Notes under the pieces: model-generated | The model's input: only the letters and a program-made list of their open reading frames with translations | Told to the model about the DNA's origin: nothing | Database searches by the model: none | Origin: Bergeyella porcorum | GTDB lineage: Bacteria; Bacteroidota; Bacteroidia; Flavobacteriales; Weeksellaceae | DNA length: 64,000 bases | Direction: 5' to 3' | NCBI RefSeq assembly: GCF_042427575.1 | Contig: NZ_JBHMFD010000001.1 | Coordinates: forward strand, 286,738-350,737 | Program-made: the position numbers and the translations under genes | Shown: piece after piece, positions 25,301 to 33,983 of the stretch | How the letters are laid out: each line of letters begins with the position of its first letter | How positions within the stretch are numbered: the first letter of the stretch is position 1

Positions 25301-27517
25301 CTAAATAGAATCTATAATCTCATTCAAAGTGGCACTTGGACGCATTGCTGCGTAAGTTTTCTCTTCGTTTGGATGATAATATCCTCCAATCTCCTGAGCC
25401 TTACCTTGAGCACCTATCAACTCTTCATTGATTTTAGCTTCGTTGTCTTGCATTGCCTTTGCTACAGGTGCAAACTGTGCTGCCAACTCTGCATCTGCCG
25501 TCTGTGCTGCCAAAGCTTCTGCCCAATACATCGCCAGATAGAAGTGAGAACCTCTGTTATCAATACCGCCCACTTTTCTCGCTGGAGATTTGTCCGTAGC
25601 CAAGAATTTTGCATTGGCTGCATCTAAAGCATTGGATAACACCATCGCTTTACCATTGTTTTGAGTCTGAGCCAAATGCTCCAATGATGCTTGAAGTGCC
25701 AAGAACTCTCCCAGAGAATCCCAACGCAGGTAGCCTTCTTCTAAGAATTGCTCCACGTGCTTCGGTGCGGAACCTCCCGCTCCTGTTTCAAACAAGCCTC
25801 CGCCGTTCATCAATGGTACTATCGAAAGCATCTTGGCAGAAGTTCCTAATTCCAAAATCGGGAACATATCTGTAAGGTAATCTCTCAATACATTTCCAGA
25901 AACAGAAATGGTGTCTTTACCTTCTCTAGCTCTCTTCAGGGTTTCTAGCATCGCATCTTTCACATCCATAATGCGGATATCTAGTCCTTCGGTATTGTGG
26001 TCTTTTAGATATTGTTCTACTTTTTTGATGATTTGAGCATCGTGAGCTCTTCCCTTGTCCAACCAGAAAATGGCAGGGGTGTTGCTTAGCCTTGCTCTAT
26101 TCACAGCCAGTTTTACCCAATCCTGAATTGGAGCATCTTTCGTTTGGCACATTCTGAAAATGTCCCCTTTCTGAACTTTTTGCTGAAGCAATACATTACC
26201 GTTTTCATCCAAAACTTTCACTTCACCATCGCCTTCCACTTGGAATGTCTTATCGTGAGAACCATACTCTTCTGCTTTCTGAGCCATCAATCCCACATTC
26301 GGTACAGAGCCAAAAGTACGAGGGTCTATTGCTCCATTTTTCTTCATATCCTGAATAATGGCATCATAGAAACCTGCATAAGTTCTATCTGGAATAATGC
26401 AAACGGTATCTTCCTCTTTTCCATCTTTGTTCCACATTTTACCGCCTCCTCTCACCAAGGCTGCCATAGAAGCATCTACAATGACATCCGAAGAAACATG
26501 GAAATTGGTAATGCCGTTATCCGAATTTACCATTGCTATTCTTGGTCCGTTTTCGATAGCTTTAGCAATATCCGCTTTAATCTCTGCTTCCTTCGGAGTT
26601 CCGGAGATTTTCTCAAACAATGTTGCCAAACCAAAATTAGGATTGATATCCAACGCATCAAATTCTGCTTGATATTTAGCAAAAACATCTTTGAAATACA
26701 CTTCTACAATAGCTCCGAAAATAATAGGGTCTGAAACCTTCATCATTGTCGCTTTAAGGTGAGCCGAAAGCAAGACATCTTTTTCTTTTGCTTCATTGAT
26801 GGCATCTTGTACAAAAGATTTCAAAGCAGCAAGGTTCATCACAGAGGAATCTATCACCTCGCCAGCCTTCAATGGTGCTAAGTCTTTCAATACTTTTTCA
26901 GAACCATCGTTCCCAAAGAAAACAATTTTGAATTTTCCTTCGTTTTCTACCGTTGTAGAAGTTTCTGTTCCATAGAAATCTCCTGCCTGCATATGAGCCA
27001 CAGAGGTTTTAGAATCTGCCTTCCACTCGCCCATTCTGTGCGGATTGGCTTTAGCGTAATCTTTCACAGATTTAGGAGCTCTCCTATCCGAGTTGCCTTC
27101 ACGCAATACAGGATTTACCGCACTTCCCAATACTTTAGAATATCTCGCTTTGATTTCCTTTTCCTCGTCATTTTTAGGTTCAGCAGGATAGTTTGGTACA
27201 TTGAATCCTTGCTTTTGAAGCTCTGCAACAGCCTCTTCCAACTGTGGTACAGAAGCCGAAATATTAGGAAGTTTGATGATATTCGCCTCTGGCTGTGTTG
27301 CCAATTGTCCCAATTCTGCTAAATAATCTGGGATTTTTTGTTCATCGGTAAGGGCATCTGGAAAGTTTGCCAAGATTCTTCCCGAAAGGGAAATATCTGG
27401 GACTACGATTTCAATATCTGCGGTTTTCGCAAAAGCCTTTACCATTGGCAAAAAGGAATGCGTTGCTAGCATTGGAGCTTCATCCGTAAGGGTGTAATAA
27501 ATTTTTGCTTGTGACAT
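25301..27517 (-). CDS. icd: NADP-dependent isocitrate dehydrogenase, monomeric type
   Basis: This 738-residue protein is the monomeric isocitrate dehydrogenase (type II IDH), which converts isocitrate to 2-oxoglutarate in the TCA cycle with NADP. Typical stretches are KIYYTLTDEAPMLATHSFLPMVKAF at the N-terminus, SNRR-like EGNSDRRAPKSVKDYAK for substrate phosphate/carboxylate binding, IPDRTYAGFYDAIIQDMKKNGA, and NGGGLFETGAGGSAPKHVEQF near the C-terminus. The length is normal. A TTG-N17-TAAATTTG promoter precedes the ATG at 27517. Confidence 0.96.
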   Translation of the reverse strand: MSQAKIYYTLTDEAPMLATHSFLPMVKAFAKTADIEIVVPDISLSGRILANFPDALTDEQKIPDYLAELGQLATQPEANIIKLPNISASVPQLEEAVAELQKQGFNVPNYPAEPKNDEEKEIKARYSKVLGSAVNPVLREGNSDRRAPKSVKDYAKANPHRMGEWKADSKTSVAHMQAGDFYGTETSTTVENEGKFKIVFFGNDGSEKVLKDLAPLKAGEVIDSSVMNLAALKSFVQDAINEAKEKDVLLSAHLKATMMKVSDPIIFGAIVEVYFKDVFAKYQAEFDALDINPNFGLATLFEKISGTPKEAEIKADIAKAIENGPRIAMVNSDNGITNFHVSSDVIVDASMAALVRGGGKMWNKDGKEEDTVCIIPDRTYAGFYDAIIQDMKKNGAIDPRTFGSVPNVGLMAQKAEEYGSHDKTFQVEGDGEVKVLDENGNVLLQQKVQKGDIFRMCQTKDAPIQDWVKLAVNRARLSNTPAIFWLDKGRAHDAQIIKKVEQYLKDHNTEGLDIRIMDVKDAMLETLKRAREGKDTISVSGNVLRDYLTDMFPILELGTSAKMLSIVPLMNGGGLFETGAGGSAPKHVEQFLEEGYLRWDSLGEFLALQASLEHLAQTQNNGKAMVLSNALDAANAKFLATDKSPARKVGGIDNRGSHFYLAMYWAEALAAQTADAELAAQFAPVAKAMQDNEAKINEELIGAQGKAQEIGGYYHPNEEKTYAAMRPSATLNEIIDSI

Positions 27518-27552
27518 TATTATTCTTTTTATTTTTTTAGATTAATGATTTA

Positions 27553-27580
27553 CAAATTTAATATTTTTAAGGGAAAACAA
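27553..27580 (-). promoter_or_regulatory. icd promoter
   Basis: On the reverse strand TTG (27578-27580), a 17-bp spacer and TAAATTTG (27553-27560) fit the flavobacterial TTG-N17/23-TAnnTTTG pattern, 35 bp before the ATG. Confidence 0.65.
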
Positions 27581-27650
27581 CCTCATAAAATAGTAGAAAA
27601 AAAACAGCGTGATTTTAATCAGAAATGAGGTAAGCTATAATCTTAAAGCT

Positions 27651-27658
27651 TATTTTTG
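27651..27658 (+). promoter_or_regulatory. -7 box of the 49-residue membrane protein gene
   Basis: TATTTTTG matches TAnnTTTG and lies 26 bp before the ATG at 27685. Confidence 0.5.
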
Positions 27659-27684
27659 CAATAGCAATAAAAATATAAAACATT

Positions 27685-27834
27685 ATGCAAGAGAAGGATA
27701 ATAACTCTAAATTTAAAAAGTGGTTTAAGCGTGTAGGCTGGGCAGGCTTAGCATTTTTCACCATTAAAGGCTTGGTTTGGCTGGTAATTTTCTACTTCGG
27801 AGCAGATGCTCTTTCTGGCTGTTTTCAAAAGTAA
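27685..27834 (+). CDS. 49-residue single-pass membrane protein
   Basis: A short open frame of 49 codons encodes a charged N-terminus (MQEKDNNSKFKKWFKRVGW) followed by one hydrophobic segment (AGLAFFTIKGLVWLVIFYF) and a short tail ending FQK. Positive charges before the helix suggest the N-terminus stays in the cytoplasm. It has a TAnnTTTG box 26 bp upstream and a terminator downstream (27881), so it looks like a complete transcription unit between icd and the atp operon. Similar tiny proteins occur in related flavobacteria as far as I recall, but no function is known to me. Confidence 0.65.
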   Translation: MQEKDNNSKFKKWFKRVGWAGLAFFTIKGLVWLVIFYFGADALSGCFQK

Positions 27835-27877
27835 TTATTAAAGTTTTTAAACATCATTTTTACTATTCTGCCCAAAT

Positions 27878-27912
27878 TAAAAAGCCTCTAGCAAAACTGC
27901 TAAAGGCTTTCT
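27878..27912. terminator. Terminator between the small gene and atpG
   Basis: AAAGCCTCTAGCA and TGCTAAAGGCTTT pair around AAAC. The T run is better on the reverse strand, so it mainly ends the atp operon. Confidence 0.75.
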
Positions 27913-27948
27913 AACCATAAAACTTTAATACTATGAAAAAACAAATTT

Positions 27949-28812
27949 TTAACTGTTTTTCAAGGCTTCTGCACCAGATACAATCTCCAAAATCTCGTTG
28001 GTAATCGCAGCTTGTCTCGCTTTATTATAATAGATTACCAATTCATTTTTGAGGGCTTGTGCGTTATCCGTCGCTTTGTGCATTGCCGTCATTCTCGCAC
28101 CGTGTTCTGATGCAATAGAGTCCAAAATTGCTTTATAAAACTGTGTTTTAATAGACTTCGGAATCAAATTATCCAAAATATCATTGCGATTTGGCTCAAA
28201 GATATAGTCTGTATCTACCTGTGTCTCATCCACTTCTGGCATAGAAATCGGTAAAAGCTGTTCTGTCTGTACCACTTGCGTAGCAGCATTTACAAACTTG
28301 TTGTAGATTAGATGAACTTCATCAAATTTACCTTCTACAAAATCCTTCATCACCACCTCAGTAAGGTTTGCAACCAAATCAAAACTCAGATGGTCTAAGA
28401 TTGAACTTTGATTGTCATAAACTGTCTTGGTTCTTCTCACAGCGTCATACACTTTCTTACCTATGGTAAGGATTTCGATGTCTTTATCAGCATTTACAGC
28501 CAATTGCTGGTTGAGCTCCTTTACGATAGAAGAATTAAAAGCTCCCGCCAATCCTTTATTAGAAGTAATCGGGATGAAAAGAATTCTCTTAGACTCTCTC
28601 TTCTGAGCGTAAACCGAAACTTTATCTGGATCGGAACTTGAATTCACATTTTGGATGATTTCTTGTAACTTTTCCGAATAAGGTCTTAGCATCACGATAG
28701 CGTCTTGTGCTCTTTTCAGTTTCGAAGCTGAAACCATTTTCATCGCACTAGTAATCTGCATCGTAGATGAGATGGACGAGATTCTTCCTCTAATTTCTTT
28801 TAAGTTTGCCAT
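27949..28812 (-). CDS. atpG: ATP synthase F1 subunit gamma
   Basis: This 287-residue protein is the central rotor stalk of the F1 motor. The N-terminal MANLKEIRGRISSISSTMQITSAMKMVSASKLKRAQ and the C-terminal SEHGARMTAMHKATDNAQALKNELVIYYNKARQAAITNEI helices form the coiled coil inside the alpha-beta ring. The ATG at 28812 is chosen since the preceding in-frame codons from 28863 are not part of the conserved N-terminus. It is the last gene of the atp operon here; atpD and atpC do not follow. Confidence 0.97.
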   Translation of the reverse strand: MANLKEIRGRISSISSTMQITSAMKMVSASKLKRAQDAIVMLRPYSEKLQEIIQNVNSSSDPDKVSVYAQKRESKRILFIPITSNKGLAGAFNSSIVKELNQQLAVNADKDIEILTIGKKVYDAVRRTKTVYDNQSSILDHLSFDLVANLTEVVMKDFVEGKFDEVHLIYNKFVNAATQVVQTEQLLPISMPEVDETQVDTDYIFEPNRNDILDNLIPKSIKTQFYKAILDSIASEHGARMTAMHKATDNAQALKNELVIYYNKARQAAITNEILEIVSGAEALKNS

Positions 28813-28891
28813 TATCGTTATTGGGTTCTTGGTTGGGACATTTGGCTGGTAACAGAGTACCAACCAAAAGCCATCAACACATCATTATTTT

Positions 28892-30466
28892 TTAGTATTT
28901 AGAAGCAAGGTCTGCTGCAGCTTGTCTCAATACGCCAGTGATATTATCATCAATCTTACCAGCTTTGATAGCTGCCATAGTTTCAGGGTGTTTCGTTCTC
29001 AAGAACTCTACATAATCCTTCATAAACTCCTTCACTTTATTCACAGGAACATTTCTCAACAAGTTTTCTGTACCTGCGTAGATCATTGCTACTTGGTTTT
29101 CTACCGGTAGCGGAGAGTTTACTGGTTGCTTCAAGATTTCCACATTTTTCTCCCCCTTAGAGATTACCGCTTGTGTAGCAGCATCTAGGTCTGAACCAAA
29201 CTTAGCGAAAGCTTCCAATTCTTTGTATTGAGCTTGGTCTAGTTTCAATGTACCAGACACTTTCTTCATAGATTTAATCTGAGCATTACCTCCTACACGA
29301 GATACAGAAATACCCACATTAATCGCTGGTCTTACCCCAGAGTTGAATAAATCAGACTCTAAGAAAATCTGTCCGTCTGTAATGGAAATCACATTGGTTG
29401 GGATATATGCAGATACATCTCCTGCTTGTGTTTCAATGATTGGAAGAGCCGTAAGTGAACCACCTCCTTTTACTAGTGGTCTTAGAGACTCTGGCAAATC
29501 ATTCATTTGCTTCGCGATTTCATCATCTTTGATAACCTTCGCTGCTCTTTCTAACAATCTTGAATGTAGGTAGAATACATCCCCTGGATAAGCCTCACGA
29601 CCTGGTGGTCTTCTCAATAGAAGAGAAAGCTCACGGTAAGCTACCGCTTGTTTAGAAAGGTCATCATAAATGATTAAAGCTGGACGACCTGTATCACGGA
29701 AGTATTCTCCAATAGCAGCTCCCGCCATAGGTGCATACACCTGCATAGGCGAAGGGTCTGAAGCATTAGCCGCTACTACTACCGTATAAGGCATTGCTCC
29801 CTTATCTGTAAGGGTCTGTACTATCTGTGCTACGGTAGAACCTTTTTGCCCTACAGCAACATAGATACAATATACTGGCTGACCAGCGTCATAAAATTCT
29901 TTTTGATTGATAATCGTGTCAATAGCCACAGTAGTTTTCCCTGTCTGTCTATCCCCGATGATCAACTCTCTCTGTCCTCTACCTACAGGAATCATAGAGT
30001 CAATGGCTACGATACCTGTTTGCAAAGGCTCATTTACCGGCTGTCTGTAGATAACCCCAGGTGCTTTTCTTTCCAAAGGCATTTCATAAAGGTCTCCACC
30101 GATAGGTCCTTTACCATCGATAGGGTTACCCAAAGTATCCACTACTCTTCCTAGCATACCTTCCCCTACTTTGATAGAAGAAATTCTCTGAGTTCTCTTT
30201 ACGGTATCTCCTTCTTTTACCAATTTGGATTCACCTAGCAAAGCTACCCCTACATTATCTTCTTCAAGGTTGAGTACGATACCTTCTACTCCGCTTTCAA
30301 ATTTTACCAATTCCCCGTATTGTACATTTTCAAGACCGTAAACACGAGCAATACCATCACCAATTTGAAGTACTGTACCTACTTCCTCCACATTGGATTG
30401 CGTATCAAAATTCGCTAATTGTTGTTTCAAAATTGCTGAAACTTCAGCTGGATTTATTTCTGCCAT
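28892..30466 (-). CDS. atpA: ATP synthase F1 subunit alpha
   Basis: This 524-residue subunit alternates with beta in the F1 head and binds regulatory nucleotide. It shows the P-loop GDRQTGKTTVAIDTIINQK (about residue 170), the SYNTHASE-type signature PAINVGISVSRVGG and DGQIFLESDLFNSGVRP. The size is normal. It is between atpH (18 bp upstream) and atpG. Confidence 0.98.
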   Translation of the reverse strand: MAEINPAEVSAILKQQLANFDTQSNVEEVGTVLQIGDGIARVYGLENVQYGELVKFESGVEGIVLNLEEDNVGVALLGESKLVKEGDTVKRTQRISSIKVGEGMLGRVVDTLGNPIDGKGPIGGDLYEMPLERKAPGVIYRQPVNEPLQTGIVAIDSMIPVGRGQRELIIGDRQTGKTTVAIDTIINQKEFYDAGQPVYCIYVAVGQKGSTVAQIVQTLTDKGAMPYTVVVAANASDPSPMQVYAPMAGAAIGEYFRDTGRPALIIYDDLSKQAVAYRELSLLLRRPPGREAYPGDVFYLHSRLLERAAKVIKDDEIAKQMNDLPESLRPLVKGGGSLTALPIIETQAGDVSAYIPTNVISITDGQIFLESDLFNSGVRPAINVGISVSRVGGNAQIKSMKKVSGTLKLDQAQYKELEAFAKFGSDLDAATQAVISKGEKNVEILKQPVNSPLPVENQVAMIYAGTENLLRNVPVNKVKEFMKDYVEFLRTKHPETMAAIKAGKIDDNITGVLRQAAADLASKY

Positions 30467-30484
30467 TTTATGGTTGTTTTAATC

Positions 30485-31024
30485 TTAGTTTAATTGAAAT
30501 TCTTTTCTAATGTTATTCAGTTTTGATTTTACTGAAGCATCGATCTGCTGGTCTCCCACTCTTAGAATATATCCTCCCAAAATGTCTGGATTGATATTGA
30601 TGCTAAGTGAGAACTTAGAGCTATCATTCACCAAGTGAGATGATTTCAAGATTTCATCAATATTAGATTGGGACAATTGAGATGCAGTCGTAAGGGTTAC
30701 CTTCTGGATACCTCTCATCTGCTCCACTTTATTAATGAACTCTTGTGCGATATCTCTTAAATGCGTTTCTCTGCCCTGTTTAATGACCAAACTAATAATA
30801 TTTTTACTCACTGGGGAGAAGTCTTTGAAGATTTCGCTAGCAATACCGATTTTCTTTTTCCCATCAATGATAGGTGATGCAAAGAAACTACGAAGCTCCT
30901 TAGAAGTGTCTAGAATCTTCACTACATCTTGCATTTCAGAGAATACAGACTCTGTAAGCCCTGCCTCTTGCGAGAAATCGATTAAGCCTTGTGCGTATCT
31001 TTTTGCTACTTTAGATGTAAGCAT
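30485..31024 (-). CDS. atpH: ATP synthase F1 subunit delta
   Basis: This 179-residue protein joins the peripheral stalk to the top of F1. It shows the N-terminal helical bundle (KVAKRYAQGLIDFSQEAG) and the C-terminal IDPDILGGY-type motif here as INPDILGGYILRVGDQQIDASVKSKL. It lies 5 bp after atpF and 18 bp before atpA. Confidence 0.96.
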   Translation of the reverse strand: MLTSKVAKRYAQGLIDFSQEAGLTESVFSEMQDVVKILDTSKELRSFFASPIIDGKKKIGIASEIFKDFSPVSKNIISLVIKQGRETHLRDIAQEFINKVEQMRGIQKVTLTTASQLSQSNIDEILKSSHLVNDSSKFSLSININPDILGGYILRVGDQQIDASVKSKLNNIRKEFQLN

Positions 31025-31029
31025 CGCTA

Positions 31030-31524
31030 TTAGTTAAGATTATTGTTATTCAAATAGTTTTCAACCAAAGTATTCTGAGCATCGCTATTATCAAGCTTTT
31101 GCTTAAGGATAGATTCTGCAATACTCACAGAAAGAGCACCAATCTGAGACTTAATATCTGCCATTGCTGCATTTTTCTCTGCCAAGATAGTTTCTCTTGC
31201 AGAAGCAATCATTTTATCACCTTCCATTTTAGCGATATCTTTAGCCTCTCCTACGATTCTATCTTTAATTTCTCTCGCTTCTTTCAAAATAGCATCTCTT
31301 TCAATTTTAGCATCTCTGATGATTCTTTCATTATCAGCCTTCAGTGCCTCCATTTCTTTTTTAGCCAGTTTTGCTTGGTTCAAAGCATCTATGATGTTTG
31401 TTTCTCTTTCGTTTACTGCAGAAAGAATAGGTTTCCAAGCAAATTTTGAAAGTAAAAGCAATAAAATAACGAATACTACTGCTGTCCAAAAAATATTACC
31501 TACTGCGGGTGTTAATAAATCCAT
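31030..31524 (-). CDS. atpF: ATP synthase F0 subunit b
   Basis: This 164-residue protein has one N-terminal membrane helix (GNIFWTAVVFVILLLLLSKFAW) and a long charged helix that dimerises as the peripheral stalk (RETNIIDALNQAKLAKKEMEALKADNERI onward). The ATG at 31524 gives the family start MDLLTPAVG; the in-frame ATG at 31578 would lie inside the hairpin that follows atpE. Confidence 0.96.
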   Translation of the reverse strand: MDLLTPAVGNIFWTAVVFVILLLLLSKFAWKPILSAVNERETNIIDALNQAKLAKKEMEALKADNERIIRDAKIERDAILKEAREIKDRIVGEAKDIAKMEGDKMIASARETILAEKNAAMADIKSQIGALSVSIAESILKQKLDNSDAQNTLVENYLNNNNLN

Positions 31525-31555
31525 TTTAGTATATGTTTTATTTTGATTTAACTTT

Positions 31556-31593
31556 TTAAAAAGAATTCCACAGACCAACCGTCTGTAGAATTC
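31556..31593 (-). terminator. Strong intercistronic hairpin after atpE
   Basis: On the reverse strand GAATTCTACAGAC and GTCTGTGGAATTC form a 13-bp stem (one G-U pair) with a 5-nt loop, followed by TTTTTA. It begins 10 bp after the atpE stop and ends before atpF, so it sits inside the operon, where it may act as a partial terminator or as a 3' stabiliser of atpBE transcripts. Confidence 0.75.
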
Positions 31594-31603
31594 TGTTCAC
31601 TTT

Positions 31604-31813
31604 TTATCCGTTACCAAGTAATGCTACTACGATACCGAATAGACCAGCACCCTCGATAAGAGCGGCTGCGATAATCATTGCAGTTTGGATTTTTCCAGAT
31701 TGTTCTGGCTGTCTAGCGATTCCGTCCATTGCAGAACCACCAATTTTACCAATTCCTAATCCTACTCCTAGAACTGCTAATCCAGCTCCGATTGCTGCGA
31801 TACTACCTGTCAT
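31604..31813 (-). CDS. atpE: ATP synthase F0 subunit c
   Basis: This 69-residue double-helix hairpin forms the proton-driven c-ring. The Gly-rich first helix (AIGAGLAVLGVGLGIGKIGGSAMDGIA), the polar loop RQPE and the second helix with the essential carboxylate Glu (ALIEGAGLFGIVVALL) are all visible. The residue after the Glu is Gly rather than the Ser/Thr of sodium-type rings, which suggests proton coupling. Confidence 0.97.
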   Translation of the reverse strand: MTGSIAAIGAGLAVLGVGLGIGKIGGSAMDGIARQPEQSGKIQTAMIIAAALIEGAGLFGIVVALLGNG

Positions 31814-31862
31814 AATATAAAAATTTAAAAAAGTTAGTTTTTATTGTTTTATTTGTTATCAA

Positions 31863-32942
31863 TTAGTGGTCGTGATGTGGCTCTTCTACTGCAGAACCAA
31901 TGAACAACGCTGTGAGCATTGTGAAGATATACGCTTGCAATGCCGCTACCAATACTTCCAATACATAGATAAAGAGTGAAAGTCCTAAGGACACTGGCGT
32001 TATCATATAGGTTTTCATAATGAAAATCAATGAAATCAATGCCATAATGATGATATGCCCTGCGGTCATATTCGCAAAAAGACGAATCATCAATGCGAAA
32101 GGCTTAGTGATAATCCCCAATAATTCTACAGGAACCAAGATGAGATACACCAAAATCTTTCCTGCCCAAGGCATATTATTTCCAAGTGGGTCAAACATAT
32201 GCCCCCAATAAGTTTTTCTACCGCTAAAGTTCACCACCAACAATGTAAATACTGCTAAAACCATTGTAAAGGCAATATTCCCTGTAGTATTTGCTGCTCC
32301 TGGTACCAATCCCAAAATATTAAGCACCCAAATGAATAAGAACAAAGTTACCAAATAAGGTACATACTTTTTATATCTCAAAGAACCAATGTTTTGCAAA
32401 GCAATATCATCTCTTACAAAAACCACGATAGGCTCCATAAACTTAGCCAATCCAGAAGGCACATTAGATTTCTTATAAGCAGAAGCCGCTCCAAAGCCTA
32501 ATATCAAAAGAATCAACCCCGCCAAAAACATTTGTGCTACCACCTTGGTGATAGAAAAATCCAATGGCATCTTATTAGTAGGATGATCACCTTCCATTTG
32601 CAATGTCCCTTGTGCGTCTGTTTCGTAGATTTTATTATGATAAAGTTTATAAAACTTTCCATCCACCTCCGCTACTTGATCTTCGTGATGACCAAATTTT
32701 GAAGAACTAAAAACCTTTAAACCTTCATCAAACAAAATCACAGGCAAAGAAAACCCGAAAGAATTATCTCCCTCACCCCATAGGTGCCAGCTGTGAGAAT
32801 CCTGAATATGGTGCATAATGAAAGGCACCGGATTATACTTACCTCCGTCTTCGGCAGACGCTCCGTGGTCGCTATGCACTTCTGCGGAAGCTAGTCCAAA
32901 CCACATAGCACAGAAAATAACTATCAGTTTTTTAAAATTCAT
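31863..32942 (-). CDS. atpB: ATP synthase F0 subunit a
   Basis: This 359-residue subunit is longer than the 270-residue E. coli protein because it has a signal-peptide-like N-terminus and an extra periplasmic region (residues 20-130, with His-rich DHGASAEDGGKYNPVPFIMHH), as is usual in Bacteroidota. The conserved half-channel helix with the essential Arg is FALMIRLFANMTAGHIII, and further helices follow. It passes protons to the c-ring. A TATTTTTG box lies at 32968-32975 on the reverse strand. Confidence 0.95.
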   Translation of the reverse strand: MNFKKLIVIFCAMWFGLASAEVHSDHGASAEDGGKYNPVPFIMHHIQDSHSWHLWGEGDNSFGFSLPVILFDEGLKVFSSSKFGHHEDQVAEVDGKFYKLYHNKIYETDAQGTLQMEGDHPTNKMPLDFSITKVVAQMFLAGLILLILGFGAASAYKKSNVPSGLAKFMEPIVVFVRDDIALQNIGSLRYKKYVPYLVTLFLFIWVLNILGLVPGAANTTGNIAFTMVLAVFTLLVVNFSGRKTYWGHMFDPLGNNMPWAGKILVYLILVPVELLGIITKPFALMIRLFANMTAGHIIIMALISLIFIMKTYMITPVSLGLSLFIYVLEVLVAALQAYIFTMLTALFIGSAVEEPHHDH

Positions 32943-32967
32943 CGTGAACCTCTTTTCTTATTTTTTG

Positions 32968-32975
32968 CAAAAATA
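32968..32975 (-). promoter_or_regulatory. -7 box upstream of atpB
   Basis: The reverse strand reads TATTTTTG, matching TAnnTTTG, 25 bp before the atpB ATG and after the DUF6168-like gene. It could start atpB-G transcription inside the cluster. Confidence 0.4.
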
Positions 32976-33030
32976 ACAAATATTTTTCTCTAATAAAAAA
33001 TTATATCAAAATGTTTTTATGATTTATGTC

Positions 33031-33402
33031 TTATTTTTTCTTCAGAAAATTGACTACCAGCGTTGCCTCCACTGCCAAATAAATCCAAAAAATCACAAAA
33101 TAAACCAGTAGATACTCTCTAAAACCATTCTGAAATACAGCCAAATAACCTATTCCAAACATTTTGAATATTACAAAGCCCAAATATACAAATCCTATCT
33201 TATCTGACGAAGAAAAAATATAAAATATCGCGATTGACACAACAACAATAAAGGTCAAGACAAATAATAAAATATGAATATTAAAATCTGAAGGGAACCA
33301 CGCTTTTCCAGAGAACAGCCAATGCAACCCAAATAATATCCCCGAAATTATCAGAAAATACAAACATTGCCTTAATGCTAACATCACTTTCGTTGAATCC
33401 AT
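33031..33402 (-). CDS. DUF6168-like membrane protein upstream of the atp genes
   Basis: This 123-residue protein has four membrane helices (about QCLYFLIISGILFGLHWLF, IHILLFVLTFIVVVSIAIFYIF, KIGFVYLGFVIFKMFGIGYLAVF, LLVYFVIFWIYLAVEATLVVNFL). It occupies the place of AtpI/AtpZ-type assembly proteins at the head of the operon in other bacteria, and proteins with this pattern are annotated as DUF6168 in flavobacteria. A role in F0 assembly is inferred from position only. The ATG at 33402 is preferred over 33429 because it starts at MDSTKV just before the first helix. Confidence 0.7.
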   Translation of the reverse strand: MDSTKVMLALRQCLYFLIISGILFGLHWLFSGKAWFPSDFNIHILLFVLTFIVVVSIAIFYIFSSSDKIGFVYLGFVIFKMFGIGYLAVFQNGFREYLLVYFVIFWIYLAVEATLVVNFLKKK

Positions 33403-33429
33403 ATCGCAAAAATACCAATTTTGAATCAA

Positions 33430-33956
33430 TATCTGAATATGTTACCCAAATATTCCTCCCCTATTTTTCTAATCCTCTCAACAAAATACACTTCCCAACA
33501 AACCAATCATTTTAGACGATATCATAAAAATCCACCTGAAAACCTCCAATTATAGCAAGAGTTTCTCCCACTCTCCTTGCTGTTTCCTTGCGGAATCCTT
33601 CCCCAAAAACGCATTTTTTGGGAAGATTTGGGAAGAACTCCCGAAGAACTCCCGAAGAAAACTCCTAAAATATAGGACAAGAGATGACAAGAAAAGACAG
33701 AATGTGCCAACTAAAGACAAGCTGAAGGTAAATTAAGGACAAACGATGCCAAATAAAGACAATTTAGCTTTATAAACCGTGATGATTGCCCAATTTTTTC
33801 ACAAGGTATGATATTGTAAATTGGATAAAAATATGCGCGTAAAAGTCATTAAAAGCCAATCGTAGAAATCTGACAATCAACATTCATTAGATAACGCCTT
33901 GAAATACAATTTTGTGCGTTTAACCTAAAATAGTTTTTAAAATTATTAAAATTCCT
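33430..33956. other. Long intergenic region with short repeats
   Basis: No convincing gene is seen. It contains a hairpin CTTCCCCAAAAA/TTTTTTGGGAAG (33598-33625), 2.5 copies of the 11-bp unit GAAGAACTCCC (33632-33659), several AAAGACAA/GACAAG words (33676-33765), and at 33904-33918 AATTTTGTGCGTTTA, which resembles the terminal repeat of the small element at 35457-35603. Confidence 0.6.
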
Positions 33957-33964
33957 TATTTTTG
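33957..33964 (+). promoter_or_regulatory. -7 box of ffh
   Basis: TATTTTTG matches TAnnTTTG, 19 bp before the ATG. No -33 element is seen. Confidence 0.55.
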
Positions 33965-33983
33965 CAATTCTTAAATATAAAGT

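Noticed and set aside
33522..33710. 62-codon reverse-strand gene in the atp-ffh gap
   Set aside because: It runs through the local hairpin and 11-bp repeats, has no promoter or recognisable domain, and looks like a chance open frame.
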